NCBI GenBank assembly: GCA_937901805.1
Contig: CALDJI010000184.1
Coordinates: 1 to 10,493, forward strand
Length of the DNA: 10,493 nucleotides
Source of the DNA: an uncultured Clostridia bacterium
GTDB lineage: Bacteria; Bacillota; Clostridia; Oscillospirales; Ruminococcaceae
Reading direction: 5' to 3'
The first letter of the stretch is position 1. Every line of letters begins with the position of its first letter. The notes below the pieces were generated by a model. It had not been told where the DNA came from, made no database searches, and saw only the letters and a list, made by a program, of their open reading frames with translations. This document shows positions 1-6,355 of this stretch, piece after piece. A program made the position numbers and the translations under genes.

Positions 1-893
1 ATTTTGGTTCTCATTGCCTCTCCGCCAACATTGAAAGACTCTCTTTTTACAATCTTACGCAACGGGGCAAGCAGAGTTTCCCCTTCTTTACTAATTCCGC
101 CGCCAACAACCAAATATTCTGGCTGAAGGATATTAACAAAACTGGAAATACCATTGCCAAGATATTCAATATATTCATCGACAACTTTCTGAGCAGAAAC
201 GTCTCCTTTCCGCATAGCATCAAAAGAGGTGCGGCCATTTACTGCATTGATATCGCCGTTTACTTCTTTCCACATCTCACTGTCTTCATCTTTCATCATG
301 GCTTCTTTTGTCATTCGAATGAGCCCTGTTACAGAAGCATAGGCTTCCATACAACCCCTTCTTCCACAACTGCAAGGTACGCCGTTGCGTTCGATAACCA
401 TATGTCCTACTTCTGCTGCAGCATGGTTATAACCAGAATAAATTTTTCCATCAATGATGATTCCACCGCCAACACCGGTTCCAAGTGTTACCATAACACA
501 GTATTTTACATCTTTTGCAGCACCGGCAAGGCATTCGCCAAATGCAGCGGCATTGGCGTCATTTTCGACATAAGTGGTCAGATGAAGCCTTTCTTCCATC
601 ATTTTTTTCATATTGATATCATGGAAATCAAGATTTCCTGCAAAAATAATTTCTCCAGTCTCATTATTGACAGCGCCAGGGGTTCCAATACCAATCCATT
701 CAATATCTTCTATTGTTAAACCAGCATTTTCAATAGCCATATGGGTAGCCTTTGCCATATCGTCTGCAATTTCTTCTGCCGGTCTTGGAGCATTTGTTTT
801 CAAGTTGGCGCGTGCAATAATTTCATACTTCTCATTGACAACGCCAACAGCGATATTTGTTCCTCCAAGGTCAATTCCAATACAGTATTTCAT
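1..893 (-). CDS. glcK: ROK-family glucokinase (3' end off the left edge)
   Basis: Probable ATP-dependent glucokinase of the ROK family, phosphorylating cytosolic glucose to glucose 6-phosphate. The minus strand is open for 297 codons from an ATG at 891-893 to the window edge; ROK kinases are about 310-320 residues, so only the last part is missing. The N-terminus carries the phosphate-binding DLGGTN (residues 8-13). The ENDANAAAFGE stretch holds the expected catalytic Asp, followed by GTGVGGG. The ROK zinc site is complete: EVGHM and then CSCGRRGC at 174-181. A perfect AGGAGGA lies 7 nt before the ATG, which fixes the start. It follows hprK on the same strand after about 80 nt with no terminator, so the two are probably co-transcribed. 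ROK repressors share this fold, but there is no N-terminal helix-turn-helix, so a kinase is strongly preferred. Glucose as substrate is inferred from family resemblance; another hexose is possible. Confidence 0.93.
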   Translation of the reverse strand, partial: MKYCIGIDLGGTNIAVGVVNEKYEIIARANLKTNAPRPAEEIADDMAKATHMAIENAGLTIEDIEWIGIGTPGAVNNETGEIIFAGNLDFHDINMKKMMEERLHLTTYVENDANAAAFGECLAGAAKDVKYCVMVTLGTGVGGGIIIDGKIYSGYNHAAAEVGHMVIERNGVPCSCGRRGCMEAYASVTGLIRMTKEAMMKDEDSEMWKEVNGDINAVNGRTSFDAMRKGDVSAQKVVDEYIEYLGNGISSFVNILQPEYLVVGGGISKEGETLLAPLRKIVKRESFNVGGEAMRTK

Positions 894-900
894 GTGTTTG

Positions 901-907
901 TCCTCCT
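901..907 (-). promoter_or_regulatory. Ribosome binding site of glcK
   Basis: AGGAGGA on the minus strand, 7 nt before the ATG at 891-893. It is a consensus Shine-Dalgarno and sets the glucokinase start. Confidence 0.9.
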
Positions 908-973
908 ATATTTTAAACAATAAAAATAGACACTATAAAATAGAAAACGAAATCATTTACAAATTTCTTATGA

Positions 974-1902
974 TTAATAGGCATTCCAGTCCACGCCGTT
1001 ATCGTCGCTTGGCGCCATTCCCAACTTTTCCAAAAGTTCTTGCGCAGCATTGTATCCCATCTTTTTCTGTCGATTGTTCATCGCAGCAACCTCAATAATA
1101 ATTGCGAGGTTACGCCCAGGCTTTACTGGTATCGTAAGAGATGGGATTTTCAGTCCGAGAATCGAAGTGTACTCATTTTCCATTCCCATTCTGTCATAGA
1201 CTTTATTTTGATCCCAGAGTTCCAGTTGGATAATCATATCAATTTTTTCTGTCACTTTGACGGATCCCATACCAAAGATACGCCGGGCACAAAATGACGG
1301 ATATTTTCCGGAGAACTTCCTACCAGAGTTCGATTGGAAACCCGTCTGATTTCCACAGCGTCATCTGCAATTAACCGGTGCCCCCTTTTTACCAGCTCAA
1401 TAGCAGTTTCACTTTTACCAACTCCGCTTTCCCCAAGCAACAAAATGCCTTCTCCATACACTTCTACCAACACACCGTGCCTCGTAATTCGTGGAGCAAG
1501 CTCTACATTCAGCAAAGCATTCAAACTGGACATGAAAGTCGATGTTGTTTCATTAGTTCTTAAAATCGGCACTTCATATCGTTGTGCATATTTCATCATG
1601 ATATCTTTTACTTCCAGCCCACGGGTTATAATCACTGCCGGGGGCTTTTGGGAGAAAAACATGTCCATGCTGTAGGCAATCGAGTCCTCACAAATGCTAT
1701 CTAAATAAGCGGATTCCGCTTTTCCAATGATCTGAATACGCAAATTGTCAAAATATTCAAAGAAGCCAGCCAGATTGAGCCCTGGACGGTTTACATCGCT
1801 ACTTTGAATTAAAACTTCAGATGGATCACAGGGAGTATAAAGTGTTTCCAAATTAAATTCTTTAATCAGTTTACTAAGCTTAACATGAAAGGTTGTATTC
1901 AT
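974..1902 (-). pseudogene. hprK: HPr kinase/phosphorylase, frameshifted by an internal deletion
   Basis: HprK phosphorylates and dephosphorylates HPr at Ser-46, the signal for CcpA-type carbon catabolite repression. The start is the ATG at 1900-1902, with AGGGGGA 5 nt upstream. The first frame runs 216 codons to a TGA at 1252-1254. It includes the conserved His142 (RHGVLVEVYGEG), the P-loop GESGVGKS (157-164) and the acidic pair DD (180-181), up to SSPENIRHF. It then ends in unrelated residues. The rest of the protein is in another frame: [12 protein letters not shown] from about 1288, then [20 protein letters not shown] and a TAA at 974-976. Aligned with the known family, about nine or ten residues (the EIRGLGIIN-type signature) are missing at the junction. 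The frame offset requires a loss of 3n+1 bases, most simply 28. No Shine-Dalgarno precedes the ATG in the second frame, so the C-terminal part is unlikely to be made separately. Either a true pseudogene or an assembly or strain variant. Confidence 0.88.
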
Positions 1903-1907
1903 TTCTA

Positions 1908-1914
1908 TCCCCCT
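1908..1914 (-). promoter_or_regulatory. Ribosome binding site of hprK
   Basis: AGGGGGA on the minus strand, 5 nt before the ATG at 1900-1902. It selects this start over an in-frame ATG at 1998, which would add 32 residues unlike HprK and would start upstream of or at the predicted transcript start. Confidence 0.8.
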
Positions 1915-1949
1915 AGACAAGGACTTCGTGCAATTCAAACAAATAGAAA

Positions 1950-1970
1950 TCACATTAGTATACGATGTGA
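1950..1970. repeat. Inverted repeat in the hprK leader (operator- or hairpin-like)
   Basis: TCACAT-N9-ATGTGA, perfect 6-bp arms, with GTATAC almost exactly at the centre on the minus strand. It lies within the predicted hprK transcript, roughly 30-50 nt after its start. It could be a repressor operator or a small RNA hairpin. No specific regulator is recognised. Confidence 0.4.
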
Positions 1971-2008
1971 CCAAATGTAAAAACGCAAATATACACATTT
2001 ATGTTTCT

Positions 2009-2037
2009 ATTATACATGATAGTATTGTGAATTTCAA
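2009..2037 (-). promoter_or_regulatory. Promoter of hprK-glcK
   Basis: Minus-strand -35 TTGAAA (2032-2037) and -10 TATAAT (2009-2014), separated by 17 bp. This is a near-consensus housekeeping sigma factor promoter. The transcript would begin near 2002, leaving a leader of about 100 nt before hprK. Confidence 0.75.
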
Positions 2038-2074
2038 ATATAATTTTGAATTTCTTACGCTTTTGTAACAGATA

Positions 2075-2102
2075 TTGCGAAATCACTTCATTATGGTATA
2101 AT
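2075..2102 (+). promoter_or_regulatory. Promoter of the GT4 glycosyltransferase
   Basis: Plus-strand -10 TATAAT (2097-2102) preceded by TGG, giving an extended -10, and -35 TTGCGA (2075-2080) with a 16-bp spacer. The start would be near 2108. It is back-to-back with the hprK promoter, the two -35 boxes being about 37 bp apart. Confidence 0.7.
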
Positions 2103-2127
2103 AACGTAGAGAGATACGGGAAACCCT

Positions 2128-2147
2128 GGTTCCAATGTATTGGTACC
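2128..2147 (+). promoter_or_regulatory. Palindrome in the glycosyltransferase leader
   Basis: GGTTCCAATGTATTGGTACC: arms pair at 8 of 9 positions around a GT centre. It begins about 20 nt after the predicted transcript start. Just upstream is GGGAAACCC (2118-2126), and GAGAT (2111-2115) can pair with ATCTC (2165-2169) to close the whole leader into a branched fold that leaves the ribosome binding site outside. It could be an operator for a dimeric repressor or part of a structured leader. It matches no riboswitch class I can recognise. Confidence 0.45.
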
Positions 2148-2176
2148 TAAAACGATTTTTCAAGATCTCAGAAATT

Positions 2177-2185
2177 GAAAGGGTG
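2177..2185 (+). promoter_or_regulatory. Ribosome binding site deciding the glycosyltransferase start
   Basis: GAAAGGGTG lies 8 nt before the ATG at 2194-2196. An in-frame TTG at 2188 would leave only about 2 nt of spacing, so the ATG is preferred. Confidence 0.7.
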
Positions 2186-2193
2186 CTTTGAAA

Positions 2194-3378
2194 ATGAAAA
2201 TCGCAATTTTTACCGAGACCTATCTTCCCTATATTAATGGGGTTGTTACTCACATTAAAATTTTGAAAGAGGGCCTGGAGCAGCTGGGCCATACCGTTCT
2301 AATTGTTACAGCGGATCCGGATACAAAGCGTCATTATTTAAAGGATAATGTCCTGCATTGTCCAGCTCATCGTTCTCAACGACTGTATGGTTATGGCCTC
2401 GCCAATCCGGTCAGCAGACGCAGATTAAAATTTGTCGAAGATTTTGATCCGGATGTGATTCATATTCACCAGGAATTTGGTATCGGTCTTTCTGGAATAA
2501 TGATTGCTAAGATTTTGAAAAAGCCTCTTGTCTATACTTTACACACCATGTATGACGAATACCTTTATTATGTTGCTCCTAGGGCTTTACTTCCAGTTGT
2601 AAAAAAGATTTCCCACCGATATTCCCGTGCTATTGCCAATTCTGCACATGCCATCACGGGACCTTCTAAAAAGTGTCAGGAGTACCTGCAAAATGTTGGT
2701 GTTACAAAGATGGTGAATGTTGTACCGAACGCCGTAGAATTGGATCGGTTCAATCCGGATAATATTTCTCAAGAGGTAAAAGATGAATTGAGAAATCGGT
2801 TTCATATTTCGTCAGATGTTACCATCTGTTGTTTTGTGGGACGTCTTGGCCGAGAAAAAAGCGTGGACATTTTACTTGATTACTGGGCAAAAACGATTAC
2901 TCCCGCAGATAAATTACATTTAATCGTTATTGGAGACGGCCCCTGTATTGGCGAATTGAAAGAACAGGCCGCGAATTTAAAATTAAATGGGATGGTCACT
3001 TTTACAGGAAAGATTCCCCACGAAGAGCTTCCCACGTATTTAGCGGCATGTGATTTTTATATTACGGCTTCTACCTCCGATACAAATTCCATTTCCATGT
3101 TGGAAGGAATGGCTACAGGCCTTCCTGTGTTACAAAAATTAGATCGATTAAATGAAAATCAAGTAAGAAATGGAATTAATGGATATGTATTTAATTCTCC
3201 GCAGGAAATGGCCGAAGAAATGAAAAAAATCCGTGATAAATCCCCACAAGAACTTGCTATTCTTAAAAAATCAGTAATCGAATCTGTCAAAAAGTCCGGT
3301 GCAATTGATTTGGCCAATTATCTTCTTACAATTTATTCTGGAGCACTTGAAAAACAAAAACAGGTAATGGAAAAATAA
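2194..3378 (+). CDS. GT4 glycosyltransferase, possibly diacylglycerol glucosyltransferase
   Basis: A 394-residue GT-B fold retaining glycosyltransferase of family GT4, probably acting at the inner face of the membrane. The N-terminal domain opens with KIAIFTETYLPYINGVVTH, typical of the branch containing diacylglycerol alpha-glucosyltransferases and related mannosyltransferases. DVIHIHQEFGIG (87-98) and TLHTMYDEY (115-123) follow. The C-terminal domain has the nucleotide-sugar binding GRLGREKS (216-223), IGDGP (246-250) and FTGKIPHEELPTYLAACDFY. The EX7E motif is present as D296-X7-E304: the first acid is Asp rather than the usual Glu. There is no signal peptide or membrane helix; lipid acceptors in this family are reached by a basic amphipathic surface. 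It is the only plus-strand gene here, with its own promoter. A glycolipid product is an inference from the N-terminal resemblance; GT4 acceptors vary widely. Confidence 0.88.
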   Translation: MKIAIFTETYLPYINGVVTHIKILKEGLEQLGHTVLIVTADPDTKRHYLKDNVLHCPAHRSQRLYGYGLANPVSRRRLKFVEDFDPDVIHIHQEFGIGLSGIMIAKILKKPLVYTLHTMYDEYLYYVAPRALLPVVKKISHRYSRAIANSAHAITGPSKKCQEYLQNVGVTKMVNVVPNAVELDRFNPDNISQEVKDELRNRFHISSDVTICCFVGRLGREKSVDILLDYWAKTITPADKLHLIVIGDGPCIGELKEQAANLKLNGMVTFTGKIPHEELPTYLAACDFYITASTSDTNSISMLEGMATGLPVLQKLDRLNENQVRNGINGYVFNSPQEMAEEMKKIRDKSPQELAILKKSVIESVKKSGAIDLANYLLTIYSGALEKQKQVMEK

Positions 3379-3418
3379 AGGACACACGGATTAAAACGGA
3401 CGTCTTATAAAATTGAGA

Positions 3419-3452
3419 GAACCGGCGTGATTTAAATTTATCGCGCCGGTTC
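3419..3452. terminator. GC-rich hairpin after the glycosyltransferase, possibly bidirectional
   Basis: Arms GAACCGGCG and CGCCGGTTC (9 bp, perfect) extend by a U-G pair and three more pairs over an 8-nt loop. It begins 40 nt after the glycosyltransferase stop. On the plus strand only CCTGCTTTG follows. On the minus strand TCTCAATTTTAT follows, so it may work better, or also, for leftward transcripts from the MoxR operon. Confidence 0.65.
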
Positions 3453-3635
3453 CTGCTTTGTGAAAGACTTTCTGCGTTTTCTTCAATTCCCTTTCAGTGA
3501 TTAAGCCGCCTTTTGCTCTGATAATTTTTCGACATGTTTTTCGAGGTATAACAGTTGACGATTTTACAGCGTATAGCTGTGGAGTTTATAAGGAAAAAAT
3601 TGGATTTCTATTAGTTGTTATTTTATTATTTTTTA

Positions 3636-3785
3636 AATCGAAGCACCCATAAAAGAATATCTTTCTAAAGTATGACTTATGGAGTGAGGAGCAGTTGTTT
3701 GCTTTTTACATATCGAAATATTGTGGAGCATGCAGGAGAACTCTAAGCAAAAGGATTATCTATCTGCTTAGAGTTCTCTTTTACT
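3636..3785 (+). ncRNA. Candidate small structured RNA
   Basis: A possible transcript of about 150 nt. Upstream is TTGGAT-N18-TATTAT. The first structure is CACCCATAA (3644-3652) pairing with TTATGGAGTG (3677-3686, one bulged A), enclosing an inner ATATCTTT/AAAGTAT hairpin. It ends in a 14-bp terminator hairpin with a U-tract. No neighbouring gene explains a second plus-strand terminator here, since the glycosyltransferase already has one 280 nt earlier. The promoter is weak, and the region may simply be the 3' tail of the glycosyltransferase transcript. Confidence 0.3.
3736..3785 (+). terminator. Rho-independent terminator, plus strand
   Basis: A perfect 14-bp stem (3736-3749 with 3765-3778, arms GAGAACTCTAAGCA and its complement) is followed by TTTTACTTT. 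On the minus strand the bases after the stem are CTGCATGC, not U-rich, so the signal reads rightward although it sits right behind the leftward operon. Confidence 0.85.
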
Positions 3786-3794
3786 TTCGACCTT

Positions 3795-5159
3795 TTATTT
3801 GAGTTTTAACCGTTTAGAGATAGCTTTGACCTCAGAAAACATTTGCTCGTTTTTTGCTGGTATCGGAGTGAGCATTGCATAACGCACATCAGAGTAAATC
3901 GTTGTGATTTTCGATAAATCAACCTTTTGTCGAACTCCTTTTTTCTGGAGCATCTTATGCAGAATTTCCAGTGGAGTATCACTATCCAGCGGCGGTTCGT
4001 CTGTTTCTCGGAGTAAATAAAGCACATAGGCATAACACAACCGAATCTGTTCCACGGGATCTTTCGTGCGCCGATATGCCTTGGCAAAAACTCCCCACCG
4101 TTTGAAATAAGCGCTCTGTAAATTCGCATGCATATCCCGATCAATATCAGTGATGTTATCAAAGAAATACTCATTCTCTGTTTTAGAGACAGCCTTTCCT
4201 TTGAACAGCTTTTTTTTCAGGTTTCTCCACCATTCCACGATAGCTTCTCGAACTGCAGGGAAAGAGTTTATCAGCACAATTAACATTACAACCGCAATAG
4301 CACCCAGGAGAACTCCCATCACAATCATCATCCACAGTTCCGTTGGAGGACCCTCTGGAGGGGACGCGAGTTCATCCGGTATAAACGGCGGCTCCCGATC
4401 GCTGCTGACAAGTTCGAAAAACCACTGTAAAAAAAGATCCAATCCGTATTTCAAATAGCTGCCTATATAAGTAATCAAAGATACAGCAGGGCCAGAAATT
4501 AGGTACAGCAAAAAGATGATACTAACTACCCCAATGGTAAATGTCACACTCATGGAATTATTGGAAGAAGATTTGGCGATATGTTTTCTTCCATAAGTCA
4601 TTAGCTCATCCAGATTTGATTGGTTTCGGAATAATAGGAGAATTAACAACATCGGAAAAATCAGAAAAATGTATGTCTGATAAGGAAATTGATAGAAAAC
4701 CAGATGTTTTAAAAGTCTGGTAATCAAATAGGAAAGAAAATAGATAACAATATTGACTGCGAGACAGGTAATAATTGCAATATTGGAAGATAATTTCGAA
4801 AAAGAGCTCTTTTGTATCAGCCAGCCCATAGCCAAAAATAACAGGGCACAAAAGGCTGCAATACTACTCGACTGGCTCCATATAAACAGGACATACAGAA
4901 AAAGTGCCCCCAAAATTGCTGTTCCTACATAACAGACTGTTTTTACAGCTGTTTTTTTATCCTGTGTTAGCTCTCCACAAAAATATCCACCGACACAGCA
5001 AATCATTCCGCCCGCAAACAAAAGCAGAGATTCCGTCCGATAGCAGTTTCCAAGGATGATTGAAAACAGGAAGGAAGAAACCGATGTCAGCAAACAACAA
5101 TATGCAGCCATCATCGCCAGGATAAAACCCCACTTTTTGGCATTTTGCAGTGCTTTCAT
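3795..5159 (-). CDS. Multi-pass membrane protein with C-terminal DUF4129 domain
   Basis: A 454-residue integral membrane protein, last gene of the MoxR-DUF58 operon. Hydrophobic segments lie at about 11-37, 44-62, 72-94, 97-115, 125-150, 160-178, 203-233 and 276-299. A short polar, proline-rich segment (about 251-275, EPPFIPDELASPPEGPP) separates the last two. After a basic stretch (312-322) comes a soluble tail with a DUF4129-like region at about 355-430: VEQIRLCYAYVLYLL, then TPLEIL and a terminal YSDVRYA. This matches the outer plan of TgpA-like proteins (membrane helices, transglutaminase core, helix, DUF4129), but the core of some 100 residues and its Cys-His-Asp triad are absent. The start ATG overlaps the DUF58 stop as ATGA, so translation is coupled; the nearest AAGGAC is 11 nt upstream. 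Function unknown, presumably a partner of the MoxR ATPase in the envelope. Confidence 0.85.
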   Translation of the reverse strand: MKALQNAKKWGFILAMMAAYCCLLTSVSSFLFSIILGNCYRTESLLLFAGGMICCVGGYFCGELTQDKKTAVKTVCYVGTAILGALFLYVLFIWSQSSSIAAFCALLFLAMGWLIQKSSFSKLSSNIAIITCLAVNIVIYFLSYLITRLLKHLVFYQFPYQTYIFLIFPMLLILLLFRNQSNLDELMTYGRKHIAKSSSNNSMSVTFTIGVVSIIFLLYLISGPAVSLITYIGSYLKYGLDLFLQWFFELVSSDREPPFIPDELASPPEGPPTELWMMIVMGVLLGAIAVVMLIVLINSFPAVREAIVEWWRNLKKKLFKGKAVSKTENEYFFDNITDIDRDMHANLQSAYFKRWGVFAKAYRRTKDPVEQIRLCYAYVLYLLRETDEPPLDSDTPLEILHKMLQKKGVRQKVDLSKITTIYSDVRYAMLTPIPAKNEQMFSEVKAISKRLKLK

Positions 5160-6325
5160 GCAGCATCACCGTCCTTCGGATCTCCATTTGAGTCCCGTGG
5201 AATATATTCCTTTTTTATCACAAACACTTCTAGATCATCTGGGATATCTTTTTGCTCGATGAAATTTGTTAAATAAATCTGCACATGGACATTATTATAC
5301 ATTTTATCTCTGGCATAGTTACATATGGTTGAGTCCAGGTATGGAGTGACAATCGCCAGATCCGTTCCGCTGACTGCGGATTCAACATAATTGAAGAGTT
5401 CGGCCACATTACATATCGCTTTGATTCGAAGTTTTGCCAGGATTCTCATCAGATCGATAGCATGTTCATTTCCGGAAGCGATTGGAGTTGAAACAATATC
5501 GATACCGGTATCGTCCACTGGAGCATTCGCATACAAATTTAATGGGATTCCCTCCTCGGTTGCAAGAGCAATCAAAGAAGCACATACCCGAATGGAGCCT
5601 TCTACTAAATCTGGATGAACAATCTTTCCGTACTCAAACTCCTGGGATTTGATATTCAGCAAAACGGTCAAGCTCTGCTGTGAAGTGTACTCGTAGTTGC
5701 GTACCATCAGTTTTTGTTCTTTTGCAGTTGCGGACCAATGGATTGAATTCATTGGATCCCGATCGGTGTATTCCCGTATTCCGGAAATATAGAAAGGATC
5801 TTCTGCCAGCTGCCGTTTTGTGATAGTGTCTCCCTGCAGGTAACGAGGCAGGATAAACATGTCATCAAGATTCACAGTGCTTGGCAATACCAAAATCGTA
5901 TAGGCAACATCAACCCCTTTTGAAATTTTTGCCTGTCCAAATAAATCGCTGGATACCAGATGGGCCTTTTTTATTTCAAATTCGCCACGCTTAGTACAAT
6001 TGACGTTCCAGGTACGTGTAACAGCCTTATAGCCCCCAAGTGTAAAAAAACTGGAGACAATCCTAGTGTCATCAGAAACTGCCTGCGCATTTGCTTCTCC
6101 AAATTCCAGCCATTTTGAAGCCGTAATGTCTGAACGAAGCCAGGGCAGAGGCATCAGCTTATTATTTTTTATGATTTCTACTAGGGAAAATTCTTCTCCT
6201 TCAAATACTTCATCCCGATTAAATTTATATGAATAATCGAGGTTTTGAAAGGAATATTTCCTGAATATGTAGGCTTGTAAAGAGATGATCACATAAATCA
6301 GGGCAATTAAAAAGATGAGTTTCAA
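5156..6325 (-). CDS. DUF58 domain protein
   Basis: A 389-residue protein of the DUF58 family, which nearly always sits next to MoxR ATPases. It has one N-terminal membrane segment (about 2-20) followed by a beta-rich region with the conserved NNKLMPLPWL (54-63). The DUF58 signature lies at 182-211: GIREYTDRDPMNSIHWSATA followed by KEQKLMVRNYE. The C-terminal half (about 218-375, starting LTVLLNIK) resembles the von Willebrand A-like fold seen in this family. The start is TTG at 6323-6325, chosen because AGGGGGAG lies 7 nt upstream and no ATG is suitably placed. It begins 30 nt after the MoxR stop and ends in an ATGA overlap with the DUF4129 gene. In characterised MoxR systems the DUF58 partner is thought to take part in envelope or protein-complex maturation; the target here is unknown. 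Confidence 0.9.
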   Translation of the reverse strand: MKLIFLIALIYVIISLQAYIFRKYSFQNLDYSYKFNRDEVFEGEEFSLVEIIKNNKLMPLPWLRSDITASKWLEFGEANAQAVSDDTRIVSSFFTLGGYKAVTRTWNVNCTKRGEFEIKKAHLVSSDLFGQAKISKGVDVAYTILVLPSTVNLDDMFILPRYLQGDTITKRQLAEDPFYISGIREYTDRDPMNSIHWSATAKEQKLMVRNYEYTSQQSLTVLLNIKSQEFEYGKIVHPDLVEGSIRVCASLIALATEEGIPLNLYANAPVDDTGIDIVSTPIASGNEHAIDLMRILAKLRIKAICNVAELFNYVESAVSGTDLAIVTPYLDSTICNYARDKMYNNVHVQIYLTNFIEQKDIPDDLEVFVIKKEYIPRDSNGDPKDGDAA

Positions 6326-6332
6326 CCGAGAT

Positions 6333-6340
6333 CTCCCCCT
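6333..6340 (-). promoter_or_regulatory. Ribosome binding site for the TTG start of the DUF58 gene
   Basis: AGGGGGAG on the minus strand, 7 nt before the TTG at 6323-6325. It justifies the non-ATG start. Confidence 0.8.
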
Positions 6341-6355
6341 TTCACCGTAAGAATT

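Larger units (their letters stand above)
3379..3794. other. Intergenic region between convergent genes
   Basis: 416 nt with no convincing protein gene. It holds two strong hairpins (3419-3452 and 3736-3778), a small ACAGC/GCTGT hairpin near 3566-3580 and a foldable stretch at 3644-3686. On the plus strand a weak promoter-like pair TTGGAT (3600-3605)-N18-TATTAT (3624-3629) precedes the foldable stretch. Confidence 0.6.

Noticed and set aside
402..1098. Plus-strand ORFs of 105, 161 and 60 residues
   Set aside because: They are antisense shadows of glcK and the hprK end, with no ribosome binding site and no family resemblance.
974..1270. A separate 98-residue minus-strand gene starting MGSVKVTEK
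   Set aside because: It is the out-of-frame C-terminus of hprK. No Shine-Dalgarno precedes its ATG and it lacks the P-loop half of the enzyme.
1903..1998. N-terminal extension of hprK from an ATG at 1998
   Set aside because: The extra 32 residues do not resemble HprK, and a good ribosome binding site supports the ATG at 1902.
2103..2193. Known riboswitch or T-box in the glycosyltransferase leader
   Set aside because: No T-box core (AGGGTGG-type) or recognised riboswitch core is present, and the leader is short.
3695..3802. 35-codon plus-strand ORF starting TTG after GAGGAG
   Set aside because: The ribosome binding site is only 3 nt from the TTG, the frame runs through the terminator hairpin, and it overlaps the end of the opposing gene.
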